From Riptortus pedestris (Eukaryota > Arthropoda > Insecta > Hemiptera > Alydidae), in the NCBI GenBank assembly GCA_019009955.1, contig CM032228.1:68093501-68157500 (forward strand): a DNA stretch of 64,000 nucleotides, given 5' to 3'. Below the pieces are notes generated by a model. The model saw only the letters and a list, made by a program, of their open reading frames with translations, did not search any database and had not been told where the DNA came from. The translations under genes and the position numbers were made by a program. This document shows, one piece after another, positions 46,190 to 57,292 of the stretch; position 1 is the first letter of the stretch; each line of letters starts with the position of its first letter.

Positions 46190-46855
46190 AATTTCACTAT
46201 GCAATTTACTTGTTGATAAGTTATAGCTGTCTCTATGGGATTGCGAAAAAGAAACTGTTGCCTTAAGTAGCGAGTCATGAAGTGTTGAATGAGCTGTGGG
46301 CATAACAATATACAATAAAGATATATTTAGCTAATGTTTGAAAAATGTGATTGGAATACTACTTTTTCATACATGAATAATTTTTTTGAAAAATATGACA
46401 TTTAAAAAAAAAAACCTGATTCCACAGTTTTAATGAACATTAAATATTATTTATTATTAATTTATTAACGTCCACCCATAAACTAATATTATCATAAAAC
46501 TATAATTTGGAACCTTTTTTTTCTTTTTTTATATCTGATATCATTTTAACAATATACGCACACAAATATACCGACTTTTATCAAGGGTGATTTTACCCCT
46601 TAAATCGTTGTTCGGATCGCACAAAATAAGGTTTTGTGTTATGGATGAACTACTCTATATGCACACAAAGTTTCAGAATTATTTTTTATTTTCGGGTTCG
46701 CTAAACTCCCTTGTGAGTTTAATAAATGGCCGGAAATCATATAAATAATAATAATATGAGCTGTATAATGTAGAAATATTAATATAGAGATGACTATAAT
46801 ACTGAAATGTATTCTGTTCCATGGAGAAAATATCGAGGGTAGTATAAGTATAATG
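46190..46855. other. Unassigned A+T-rich stretch
   Basis: 46441-46482 resembles the 3' tail of the SINE on the minus strand (AATAAT units and GTGGACGTTAATAAAT reversed). Nothing else recognised. Confidence 0.4.
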
Positions 46856-46859
46856 AGAT

Positions 46860-47230
46860 AATATATAGTGATTTATTCAAACATGGCGCCCGGACGGGAA
46901 GTTGCTATAATATAAATGAGCCTAGAAGTGCTATTCGTGGTATATCGGATCCTCTATGGCCGCCAATTAATAGATAACAAGGTGTTTTCAAATAATTACT
47001 CCCAGATAGCTACCACCTGCCTCCCTTTTAAAGACCCGCGGTTTCATTAAGAGTATCTACTCCATAATTTTCCCCCAAGCCGGCAGTATCGATCGCAAGG
47101 GGCATAAAGCTCAATTACAGAAATTAATATCCATCTAAAGTACCGAAATATTAATATAACTCTCCAAATGGCCGAATAATTATTTTAGTGGTATTCTTGT
47201 AGACAAAAGTTCGCCCAGCATGAGCTGCGG
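46860..47230. other. Single-copy island, candidate non-coding element
   Basis: This stretch is free of the window's repeats. It mixes G+C-richer blocks (ATGGCGCCCGGACGGG, AAGCCGGCAGTATCGATCG) with several ATTA/TAAT sites, the look of insect conserved non-coding DNA. No frame of note. Confidence 0.3.
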
Positions 47231-47264
47231 ACGTGCAGTATCTAAAGTGAAAGTTCAAGTATAA

Positions 47265-48715
47265 TTCCGTTACGCATGGGCTGCGTAAACTATGATTTAC
47301 CACGTGAAAGTATAAAATACTTTGATCTCATCTCACTTGTTATTATATATTTCTAATTACGAATCCGACGAGTAGAAGTAGGAGTTTATTTAAGACTGAA
47401 AACTAGAAAGTAACAAATAACTCACTTAATATTTGAGTTACGAATAAATATTGTTACATTTACTACATAAATAATACATAATTAGGGTTCTTTCGGATTC
47501 CAAAATTAAATACACTAATTTTAACGTTTTTGTACTACATAATATGTTTTGCAATCACAGCTCACTTTTACATATTCGGTAAATTATTCTTCATCACTAA
47601 AAGTAATATGCACTGTTTATTTCTCCTTCTTATCACAAAGCTCAATAACTCACGATAATGCGAATCACTGATGTTTACTAAACCCGGCATTGCACTGATC
47701 TTTACTAAACACTGCACTGCACTGAAACTAACAAGCACGCTTTACTGAAGGCTGCATTTAAACACTATTATTCTACACTAAACACTATTAGTAAGAAAAC
47801 TGAGGACTAACAGACTTTTTATTCTGAGTACAGCAAAACCTCTGATACTAACAAAAAAGAAATTAAAATACTAAAAAGGCTGGTGTAGGTAACATGAGCC
47901 CCTTGTGTACAGAGGACACAAACGTGGAATGAAGGAACAAATAAATAGGGAAATAATTATCCGACGTGTTTATATCTGATAAAAAAAAAAAAAGACTCTT
48001 GGGCAAGCTGGGCGACTTTTATATAGCCCGGCACTGGACAAGAAGTGTCCAGGCCCCGATTTCAGCCCGATGATTCTCGTCATCTAGACTGGCCTAGTTC
48101 CCGGTCAGGCACCTGTGCTTTGCCGGGATGAATTCATTTTCTTCGTACTTCTAAATACGTGATTAACTATTCGTATTTTTTGAACATTTTATAGAACAAC
48201 AATAGTTGTACATTAATAGTTCGACAAGATTGATTCTATATTATTTTTCAATCCGACTCATAATAATAAAACTATTTAGAATTTTCGAAACTACCTCCAA
48301 GTAGGACCTCCTCCCCCCCCCCCCGTTAACCCAAGGTCTGTTTTGGTTAAATATCCAAGTAGGGTATAGAGGAAATAAGCATTTTTGAGTAAAACCAGAA
48401 ATGTTTTATTTGTTGACGTCATCATCCTACATATTTGCAGATCATGCCTCGGATAATTGCACAAGATAATAACTGAGAAATTTCGAGTTTTCGTAAATTT
48501 CCATCTCTTTACATGAAACATTTAAATATTGAGTTTTGTAACTATAAAACAAAAATTGTAACCTAAAGAGCGGTAATTGACGGAATAAATATCATTTTTT
48601 TCATCATTTTTCGTCAGCTCCGAGGTAGGATCGATGGGCATTTTAAAAAAAATTCTGAAAATTACAACTTGTGTACAACATCAATAGCTGATTTCCCGTA
48701 AGTACAGTAGCAGAA
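47265..48715 (-). mobile_element. AGCAG-family element split by a solo LTR
   Basis: The 3' end is at the left (CCGTTACGCATGGGCTGCGTAA, then GATTTACCACGTG). The interior reaches GAGTTACGAATAAATAT at 47451, resumes at 48202 with ATAGTTGTACATTAATAG, and continues through the C-run block to CATCAATAGCTGATTTCCC at the 5' end. The related copies at 34623 and 57466 show the uninterrupted order. Confidence 0.75.
47452..48201 (-). mobile_element. Solo LTR, family L, 750-bp copy
   Basis: On the minus strand it begins TGTTGTTC, has a TATATAA promoter motif (plus-strand 48017-48026), and a stretch with repeated GTTTAGTAAA and CAGTGCAGTG units. It ends with GGAATCCGAAAGAACCCTAAT and GTAACA. Flanks are ATAT (47448-47451) and ATAG (48202-48205), a target duplication with one mismatch. 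It sits inside an AGCAG-family element. Confidence 0.75.
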
Positions 48716-48719
48716 ATAA

Positions 48720-49635
48720 CAGGTTACACCTCCCCAACATTCATCCATTTTATTATTTATTCATGGGAATTAAACAAATTCATACTTTTTAATAATAACA
48801 CTAGAGTCTTAAAGTACTAAAAATCTACTCACTTGTATGCATAAACCTATTTGAGATCGGCAGGGATGCGGCAGGAGACAATAACTTTTTGTGTGCAAAC
48901 CTGCCTTAATACGGCTGACACAAACTAATGTATAAAATGGGAGCTTTATAATTTCTCGTGTTATTTTAAATTAATTTCTCCTCACTTCAAATCCTCCCAG
49001 TATTAAAAATTAAGTGTTTTACGCATGCCCTAAGAACATTAAAGTAATCGTGAGTAACATTTGTGAGGATGTTCTTCTTCTCCCAACATTCAGTTTAGCC
49101 AACCTACTACTTTTTAAGATCTCAGTTGTCATTATATGAAATTATTTTAATAATTCCTATGATATTATCTTCACAATACTACTTGTTTATGTTCATTTAA
49201 ACTGCATACTTTAATTAAATAAAGTATTAAATACATTTAAGAGGAAACTGAAATTTATGATTAATTAATGTTTGGGAAGGAGTCGGCAATATACTTTATT
49301 GACGTTCAAAAATGATGGATTTCAGAAGTTCGATAAAGTGTGATAGCCTACCAAGGTGAGGTAGCAGGTACCAAGTATAATAAATTCATACATGGGAAAG
49401 AATTGTTGACTGTAAGAATATTTCTATGTAAATTACTTGCATTGTTCATTGTTATAAGATATTAATTACTCTAAATAACAGAGTTAGCAATTAATGGTAT
49501 GTGCATATTTTGCGAAAAACTAATATAACGCTTGTTCATTTCTGGAGTTCATTACAAGCCCTATTCATGTCTTTACCAAAAAATGGTTAATATTTCTAAT
49601 TAGCTATTAAAGCTAGGTACTAACTCAGATACTGA
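48720..49635. other. Unassigned stretch
   Basis: Nothing recognised. Confidence 0.4.
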
Positions 49636-49640
49636 GTTTT

Positions 49641-50596
49641 AGCAGATTTCCCTTAAGGGAAATCAGCTATTGAGGTTGTACTCATGACGGAATTTTCGAC
49701 ATTTTTCTTCAAATGTCCATCGATCCTATCTAGTAGATGACGAAAATGAGGTCCGTTCAAAACTGTATATATATATATCTATATATATATATATCTATCT
49801 ATCTATCTATATATTTGTCTGTTACCGCTCTAGCGGTCGCAATTTTTGTTTAATCCTTACCAAACTTCATATTTAAGCGTTTTATGTAAAAAGAAAGATC
49901 AAGTTCGTTAACGGCTAAAATCGGACCAGTGGAAGGGGGGGTTTAGAGGGGAGGATTTTCGAAAATTCGAAATATCTCCGTTACTATACGTCGGATCGAA
50001 AAATTATACAGAATCAATCTTATTACAAATTAAATTTACTATAAATATTGTTATATACATTTATTCTCTATCTTGAATATTAACCGAGATATTTTCATTT
50101 TTCAGTTTTCACCAAACCGCCACTTCTACACGTTACGTAAACAATACTCTGATACATAATAAATCACATTATTGGAAGTTTAAATACCAAAAATTGTATT
50201 CAAGAGACCTTTATTATACGAGATACATGCAAATATGCACTGGTGACTCCCCCCCCCCCATCTTAAAGTTTTGGACTACTAACATTTTATTGATTGAGAT
50301 AACAATTATTCTGACTCATTATTAATTACAGTACTAGTTATAGCAAATAGTTCTCAATAAAATTAATGTGTTATATTCTGATATATTTCAGTAATTGTTT
50401 TTCTTTCCGGTGTGAGGCGGTTTGTTTACATTTCTAACCTAACGCTTCCTGTCGGCAGGCTATTGAAATTGGATGAAACATTTCTTATTTCCGTTTGTAT
50501 TTATTCACGGTGTTGTGTTAGCAGTATGTATATTTATCTATTACTAAACTTCACGAGGGAAATCTGCTTAGTTTACGCAGCCCCTGCGTGACGGAC
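49641..50596 (+). mobile_element. AGCAG-family element, full-length 956-bp copy
   Basis: It has all canonical parts: AGCAGATTTCCC and its palindrome, GATCCTATCTAGTAGATGAC, a TA/CTAT core (49766-49812), GCTCTAGCGGTCGC and the G-rich block. The long interior includes GTGTTGTGTTAGCAG, then GGGAAATCTGCTTAG, hairpin ACGCAGCCCCTGCGT and GACGGAC. T runs flank both ends. It is the best reference copy of the long form. Confidence 0.92.
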
Positions 50597-50771
50597 TTTT
50601 TGTAAAGTTTTTTGTTGTCAGTTGTGTCCTATAAAAGGATGACCTCTCCTATAGTACCTATTTAGTAAATTTCTTGTTTATACTCCATTGTAAAACCAAA
50701 AAGCATATAAAAAAAATTACTTTAATCATCAAATAGGACAAAATGTTGCGATTTCTCGTTTCATGTCTCCC

Positions 50772-51796
50772 TTAACCCTAGAATGGTAGTGATATTATTT
50801 CCCACTTAATGGTACTGATACGTAAATTTTACGTGTGCAACTGGTAATTGGTGAAATTATTCAAAATTTGTTAATGTTTGTGACTATTTTTTTATTTTAT
50901 TAAAACATACACTTATCTTTAACTTATATCTACTTTAACATCTAATAATGTGCACGACATTCCTTTCAGGCGCTTTGTTCGAAACACGTTCCGGAGGTTG
51001 TGTGCTCCATTCATATCCATTCTTACCAAGCACAACCCACCTTCTACATTTATTGTGACTGATCTGTAAATATTGTGTGGTTGGGAGGTTTAGGTTTTTT
51101 TGCCTCTGTGTTTCTTCTCTTTCTTCAATTGCCTTGATGTTTTCTAAAATTGTCTCACTCTCAACGCTATCTAGCCCACTCTGTGTTGCAATTATTTCCA
51201 AAGGCTCAACCTCCTCATCACTTGGAGAATACTCCGGATCATCATCGCTGTCGTATCCATATCCATCTATTTCATAATTGTCATTTTCCCCATCTGACTC
51301 ATCGGAGAGGTCTTTCAACAAATTTCTGATTTCTTCATCCATTGAATATTTTTTCTCCATTTTTCCGAAACTATAAACAGATTATTTATATTCTTTCTAT
51401 ACATCTTTGTCTTTTTTATATTCAAAAATAAAAGTTAAAAACATTAAGAGAAAATAAATAAGAATATAAAAAAAATTGGAAGAAAATAAATTGAGAATAA
51501 TATTAACTAAGTTATGGCATAAAAACCGGTTATTAGTAGCGATACGTAAATTTTACTTGCCAAAAAGTTGCGGTTAATAGTATTGATACGTAAATATTAC
51601 GTGTCGTTTTTATTTCAAAAAATAGTATTGGATGAGTGGGAAGGTTCACTTAGCTGCACTTGGCGGAGGTGAAGGCCGAATTGTCTGGAGGGCTCATAGC
51701 TGAGGGGTGAGGGTGGTGGGGTCGTTAACGGCCCTTTGATAACAGTTAAAACCAGATGATACGTAATTTTTACGTTCAATACCATTCTAGGGTTAA
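50772..51796 (-). mobile_element. piggyBac-like element C, non-autonomous
   Basis: TTAA at 50772-50775 and 51793-51796 flank 1017 bp. The terminal repeats CCCTAGAATGGTA are perfect over 13 bp and resemble the CCCTAGAAAGATA of the original cabbage looper piggyBac. GATACGTAAATTTTACGT-type near-palindromes occur four times (50817, 51541, 51585, 51758), close to the ends, and are likely subterminal binding repeats. It carries one intact minus-strand frame, the transposase N-terminus. Perfect ends and an open frame suggest a young insertion. Confidence 0.92.
50935..51360 (-). CDS. piggyBac-like transposase N-terminal protein, 141 aa
   Basis: This ATG-started frame encodes an acidic N-terminus (residues about 7-52, rich in Asp/Glu, including SDDDPEYSPSDEE), a Glu/Arg-rich stretch near 72-88, then GKNGYEWSTQPP (about 112-123) and PERNVVHI near the end. 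A Lys/Gly-x-W-S-T-x-P-P segment followed by R-N-x-V is the standard boundary between the acidic N-terminus and the catalytic core in piggyBac transposases. The frame stops just after this point. The RNase H-like core with its Asp residues and the C-terminal zinc domain are missing, so it cannot be an active transposase. The deletion junction must lie close to the stop. Upstream lies about 430 bp of element sequence to the right end. Whether the peptide is made is unknown. Confidence 0.8.
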   Translation of the reverse strand: MEKKYSMDEEIRNLLKDLSDESDGENDNYEIDGYGYDSDDDPEYSPSDEEVEPLEIIATQSGLDSVESETILENIKAIEEREETQRQKNLNLPTTQYLQISHNKCRRWVVLGKNGYEWSTQPPERVSNKAPERNVVHIIRC

Positions 51797-51799
51797 AAA

Positions 51800-52790
51800 C
51801 CTCCATCCCGTTCATTAGTAAAAATGTTACCATATTCATTAGTAAACATATTATAATCAATGGTGCTCTAATATTGTAGTAACCCACATAGAGCTTCGTC
51901 GAGTTCGGGTTAGTTGTTTCTGCCAAAAAAATTTGGGTTATAGTTTTTAGTGCATATCTTGTTTATACTACGTTACAGAAGACAAAAGTGCATAACAAAA
52001 CTTACTTTAAATAAGAAAATAAACAACATTTTAATGAGCACGTTTGCCGAAAAACCAATAGTTAATGAAATATATATTCATTTCAGGTCTCCCTAATAAC
52101 CCTTACTCCTGTCTTAAGGAATATTAGTAAAGCCTAAAGTCTAAGTTGGGTTACGAGTAATACACAAGTGTCATACAATTCGGTTCAGTCATTAGACCTG
52201 AAAGGTAACAGAGACCAAATCAAAAAAATAGTTTATATCGTTTAAATATGAAGTAAAACGAAAAATATTGGTGAAATTTTCAAAATAAAAAATCAATGTA
52301 CAGAAAGACGTTAAAAAAAAGCTTTATCTGCAATTATATTGGCGGAAAGTTCAACTAAACAAAATTAAAAGGCTTCATTAAATTCATAAAAAAAAAAAAA
52401 GAAAGAAAAAAAGTTTTAACTCTAAAGCAAAATGCCAATTGACAATGAAACGCACGGAATTGACACATACATGTTATAGTTATTATTTCTAAAAGGCTTT
52501 TAATACTAATCCATTTTCTGGCTAATACGATATTTGTCCCTTTTAAACATCTCTCACGCTAGAAATGAATTTATATTTCGAGCTTAAATTCTTTGGAACT
52601 TTTCCGTACAGTGCCACAATATAATTATGACCACTTGGCAGTTTTGACCACATATTTAGGCTGTAATTAACATTGCCGGGTTTAATGTATATTTTGACTT
52701 GTTCGTCTACAACAGAAAGTCTGCAACTGAGTGAGCGAACTTTTTATTGTCACGTTGAGCAGTTGTACTATTTACACGGATGTCGAAATA
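51800..52790. other. Unassigned stretch
   Basis: No repeat or domain recognised. 52490-52760 is apparently single-copy with moderate G+C. Confidence 0.4.
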
Positions 52791-52794
52791 TTTA

Positions 52795-53265
52795 CTAAAA
52801 TTGTCATCGATCCTACCTAGCGGATAACGAAAATGAGGTCTGTTCAAATATATATATATATATATATACATATATATCTGTTAGCGCTTTAGTGATCCCA
52901 ATTTTTGTTTGATCGTTAAGAAACTCGATATTTAAATGTTTCATGTAAAAATAAAGATGGAGTTCGTTAATGTCAATTGAAATTGGACCAGAGGGAGGAA
53001 AATTAGAGGAGGCGAATTTCAAACCTTCTAAATATCTACGTTATTATGCGTTAGTTAAATAATTGAATAGAGCCCATCTTATTGGAAATGAAATGTTCTA
53101 TAAATGTTTGTTCGCTATGTTGAATAGTAACCGAGATATTTGGAGTTCTTAGCAGCCTTCAGTAAACCCTTACTCTTACTCATGTTATATTAACAATAAG
53201 ATGTTATATCTTGAGAGATACATGTAAATTTGTGGTGCCATGACGTCAACAGAGGTTTTATGTTC
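52795..53265 (+). mobile_element. AGCAG-family element, middle part
   Basis: It runs from GATCCTACCTAGCGGATAAC through a TA core (52848-52878), TCTGTTAGCGCTTTAG, GTTTGATCGTTA and the interior to AGTAAACCCTTACTCTTACTC and GAGAGATACATG. The 5' palindrome and 3' hairpin are lost. Confidence 0.75.
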
Positions 53266-53334
53266 TTGATTCGTATGTGTTTATTTAATCTATAACAGTC
53301 AATATTCCACCGTTTCTGTCATCATTAAAGATAA

Positions 53335-53600
53335 TATTTGTTCTCAGCTGACTTCGAAGATGGAATAGTGAGGGTTCGGAGAAATCCAAATACATTCGTT
53401 ATAATGACTCAGATCGTAAAATATTATAGAACCAATCTTGTTAAACTATTGATGGTCTACAATTGTTGTTCATGGATTTTTTTCATGACTCAACTTTCTT
53501 GTTTTCAGTCGTTCTTCTATTCACACACTTTACACTTTTTCGAGAACACCGACGCTAATGAAGATATTGATGAATTTGTATTTTCACGAAGAAGAATTTG
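53335..53600 (+). mobile_element. AGCAG-family element, interior fragment
   Basis: CAGATCGTAAAAT, ACCAATCTTGTTAAACTATT and TGGTCTACAATTGTTGTTC match the older copy around 22940-22984 and 23663-23700. It supplies the uninterrupted sequence used to date the insertion at 22985. Confidence 0.6.
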
Positions 53601-53604
53601 GATT

Positions 53605-53792
53605 CTCATATTGCCTATATTGTACCTTCCGATAATTGAATCACACATATAAAAAATCCAAGAAATCTTTCGAACCGTTTTTGATTAATTGAGTACCAAA
53701 AGGACTTGGAGACAAGATTTTCAATATTTGAGGCCATTGTTCTTGGGAAAAAAACTGATTCCTGTCGAATTTAAATAGAAAATCACAGAAAC

Positions 53793-53855
<63 letters not shown>

Positions 53856-54015
53856 GCTTCACGTCCTTTATTTTTTTCCTTCTTTTTACAGTAATTTATA
53901 TACTATAGATTGTTTAAAAAATAATTGCTTCATAATGTTTTTGAAACAATTATTATCTTACTGGGTAGGTGAGGATCAATAAAATGGTCTTGTCCTGTAC
54001 TATTGTTTTAATGTA
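53605..54015. other. Unassigned stretch with a TA microsatellite
   Basis: A TA run of about 54 bases lies at 53797-53850; nothing else recognised. Confidence 0.5.
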
Positions 54016-54019
54016 TGTA

Positions 54020-54058
54020 AAGTGCACTTTCAGAGTCAGCGCTCCATCATCAGTGCCT
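54020..54058 (-). other. Hammerhead-ribozyme-like core motif
   Basis: The minus strand reads CACTGATGATGGAGCGCTGA, then CTCTGAAAGTGCAC. CUGAUGA and GAAA are intact, and GAG/CTC can form a 3-bp stem II. GCAC before and GTGC after the core can pair with each other, which is not the usual hammerhead topology, so activity is doubtful. Confidence 0.4.
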
Positions 54059-54059
54059 G

Positions 54060-54755
54060 ATTAGAGAAATTTAGCATGGACCAAAAGAGTCTCCCGCGGT
54101 TTTGGTTTTTTTTATTAGTCATTCTACCGTCCAGCATTACGGGAGAAATTACTGGGAAGAGAAATAAGGTGAAATATGGAATTAAACTTGATATGTGATA
54201 GCTTTCACGTCACCTGTGAGAGTGATTTCCATGTTTAACGTCACCGATAATCCCAAAGGTGCCTACCTTTCTCATTAAACCTCCCCCGCTCCCCCACGCG
54301 TGTACGCACTTTGGGAATTCACGGCAGTTAATTGCAAAGTGGAGTATGTCCCAAGAATAGAAATCACACTCTGCTACCAGCAATACAGTCCTTTCGACAG
54401 GCTCTTTCCGATCAGTTCACGCTAAACGCGCACTAAAATAGAACTGAAAGTAAATCTGATTAGCTCGTCAAACGGGACTATAATTAAACAGCGGTGTGAA
54501 ATGGAGGGAGAAGAAAAGAGAGAGAAAGGGACGTGAAACACACACAGAATAAATCACAGAGCCTACTGCTGGAGGTGTCACCAACACTGACAACAATTAC
54601 ACACAACTTGTAATTAATTACAACAAGGGAGAACGGTCCCGCTCTTGTTCGGATGGATTCGTGACAATGCCTACATTTCTAAGTGCTATCACCCGACATT
54701 CGTTAATGAAAGAACCATTCATTCGAACTTGTGAATTTTCAATTAACCTATTTTT
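54060..54755. other. Single-copy island with a homeodomain-type palindrome
   Basis: This G+C-richer stretch lacks the window's repeats. It contains the perfect 16-bp palindrome TTGTAATTAATTACAA (54608-54623), with two TAATTA cores as bound by paired homeodomain proteins. No coding frame is recognised. It is a reasonable candidate enhancer, but only by appearance. Confidence 0.3.
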
Positions 54756-54757
54756 TT

Positions 54758-54892
54758 AGCAGATTTCCCTTCAGGGAAATCAGCTATTGAGGTTGTACTC
54801 ATGACGGAATTTTCGACATTTTTCTTCAAATGTCCATCGATCCTACTTAGTAGATGACGAAAATGAGGTCCGTTCAAAACTGTATATATATA

Positions 54893-54927
<35 letters not shown>

Positions 54928-56119
54928 ATATATTTGTCTGTTACCGCTCTAGCGGTCGCAATTTTTGTTTGATCGTTACGAAACTCGAAATATAGTCGTT
55001 TTATGTAAAAATAAAGATCAAGTTCGTTAACGGCTGAAATCGGACCAGTGGGAGGGGGGGTTTAGAGGGGAGGATTTTTGAAAAATCGAAATATCTCCGT
55101 TACTATACGTCGGATCGAAAAATTGTATAGAATCAATCTTATTGCAAATTACATTTACTATAAATATTGTTCTATAAATATTTTCCTTATAATGAGTATT
55201 AACCGAGGTATTTGTATTTTTTGTAATGAGTTCCGCTTTCAGTAAACCCCTACTCCTACTAGGGACATATTAATAATAAGCTGATATCTAATGAACCATC
55301 TCATTATTAGGTTAAATACAAAATATTGTTTTCAACAAAGCTTTATTTTACGAGGTTCAAACAAATACGTTCTGTTGACCCCCCCCCTTTTTTTTTCTTT
55401 TTTTTTTTTTTCTTGGACTACAAAAATCTGAGTGATTGAGATAGAAATTATTTCTATTCATTTTAAATTACTCCACTAACTATAATAAATAGTTTCCAAT
55501 AAAATTAATAGTTTATATTCAGATATATTTCTTTAATTGTTTGTTTTTCCGGTCTATCTATCGATACTGCACTACAAGGTTGGCTAACCTGTTTGTTTAC
55601 AATCCAGCCGTATTACGTTGTAGGTTACGTTCTATTATTAATTACAGAACTAGATATAATAAATAATTATATGAATAAAATTTATAACTTATATTCAAAT
55701 ATATTTCCGTAATTGCTTTTATTTCCGGTAAAACCTGGCTAACCTGATTGTTTAGAACTCAGGCTGTTTGCTATCAGGAAGGTTCTTACCATTTGACTTG
55801 CCCTTTATTTGTTTACTTAATATTCACAGCAGTAATAAGTCTTACAAATAATGGATATTCTGTGGTACTATTTAGTGTTGGTGTAATAAGTGTTCAGAGC
55901 GCTGCTATCATTAACGGTAAGTCCATCTTTTGTGTTCTTGTTGTTTTTTGAGATTGAATGGTTTTTAATTAAATCTCGGAGCCTAGCGGACGAGAGTTAC
56001 TTTCCCGCCAAAAGCTAGTTCGGCCGTTTCTTTGACTGGCTCGGCTCTTGTGAAATTTCTCTATTGTAAAACTTCATGTGGGAAATCTGCTTAGCTTACG
56101 CAGCCCCTGCGTGACGGAC
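54758..56119 (+). mobile_element. AGCAG-family element, 1362-bp long copy
   Basis: Both termini are canonical: AGCAGATTTCCC with its palindrome, and GGGAAATCTGCTTAG, hairpin ACGCAGCCCCTGCGT, GACGGAC. The TA core is at 54882-54935. The interior is longer than in other copies because it contains both 3' interior types and a duplicated block. ATTCAGATATATTTC with TTTCCGGT and GGCTAACCTG occurs near 55518-55590 and again in diverged form near 55694-55750. A 67-codon frame at 55748-55951 is not recognised as a protein. Confidence 0.88.
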
Positions 56120-56810
56120 TTTTTTACAATCATGCCAGATTTAGTTCACTGTTTTATAAATTAGACTTGAGTCATATCCATTATCAAAAACTAATTTCAC
56201 TGTTCGAAACTCATGATTTGTTCTGAAAACGAAAAGAGAAATCCAATGGTTTAATTTAAGTTTTAATTTTAAATATAATGTTAAATTATGCTCTTAATTA
56301 TTTTTTCTGCTAAGTAGGTTGAATTCTTTTTGATCAATTCAAGTTAAAAGTGTTATGTACATAAACAATTAATTTATTTTATTATAAACGCTTTGAATTC
56401 TTTTGTTATTAATATATATTCTTGTCCCCACGATACGACAGAACTACTAACTGGCAGCATATACATGTTTCCCATTACATATAGAATAAAATTAAATAGG
56501 TCTACAACTTACTTATGAAGATTTGCAAGGGATAACTTCCATTATATTCTAATAGGTCGGGTATGAGAAAAACTCAGATCTTTGAGGAATATTTTCCATA
56601 CTATATATAAAGTATCAAATTTTACTTGAAGGAATTAATAGATTACTCTAAAAAGAGATTCAACCTTATGCCAATCACCTTTGATTTGGGACATAAGCCG
56701 AATAAATAATATTTATGACATTAATATTAAATATGAAACTTTAGAGTATAAAGCCTTTCATACAGTCTTTAATTTGAACATTATCACAGTACTTCTACGT
56801 TTATATAAAG
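56120..56810. other. Unassigned stretch
   Basis: Nothing recognised. Confidence 0.4.
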
Positions 56811-56817
56811 AAAATTC

Positions 56818-57292
56818 CGTAACGCAGGGGCTGCGTTAACTAATTAGATTTTCCACGTGCGTGACGTATTTCCATTTATCTCGAAACGTAAAAGTCCAAT
56901 GAGAGCAATATTTGGTATTTAGACTTCAAATAAAGTGCTTCATAACATAATAGCATATTGTTAATATGAGATGAGTAGGAGAGGGGTTTTTGTAAAGACC
57001 AAAAACTAAAAAAATGCAAGTATCTTGGTTAATAATCAAGATAGTGAAAAAATGTACATAATAACATTTATAGAACATTACATTTTCAATAAGATTAGTT
57101 CTATACAATTTCTCGATCCAACGCATTATAACGTGATATTAAGAGTTTTCGAAATACTCCCCTCTAAACACCTCCTCCCAATGGTCCGATTTCAGCCTTT
57201 AACGAACTTGTTCTTTCTTTTTAAATAAAGCGATTATATATTATATATCAAGTTTGGTAACAATAAGACAAAAATTCTCTCTCCCTCTCTCT

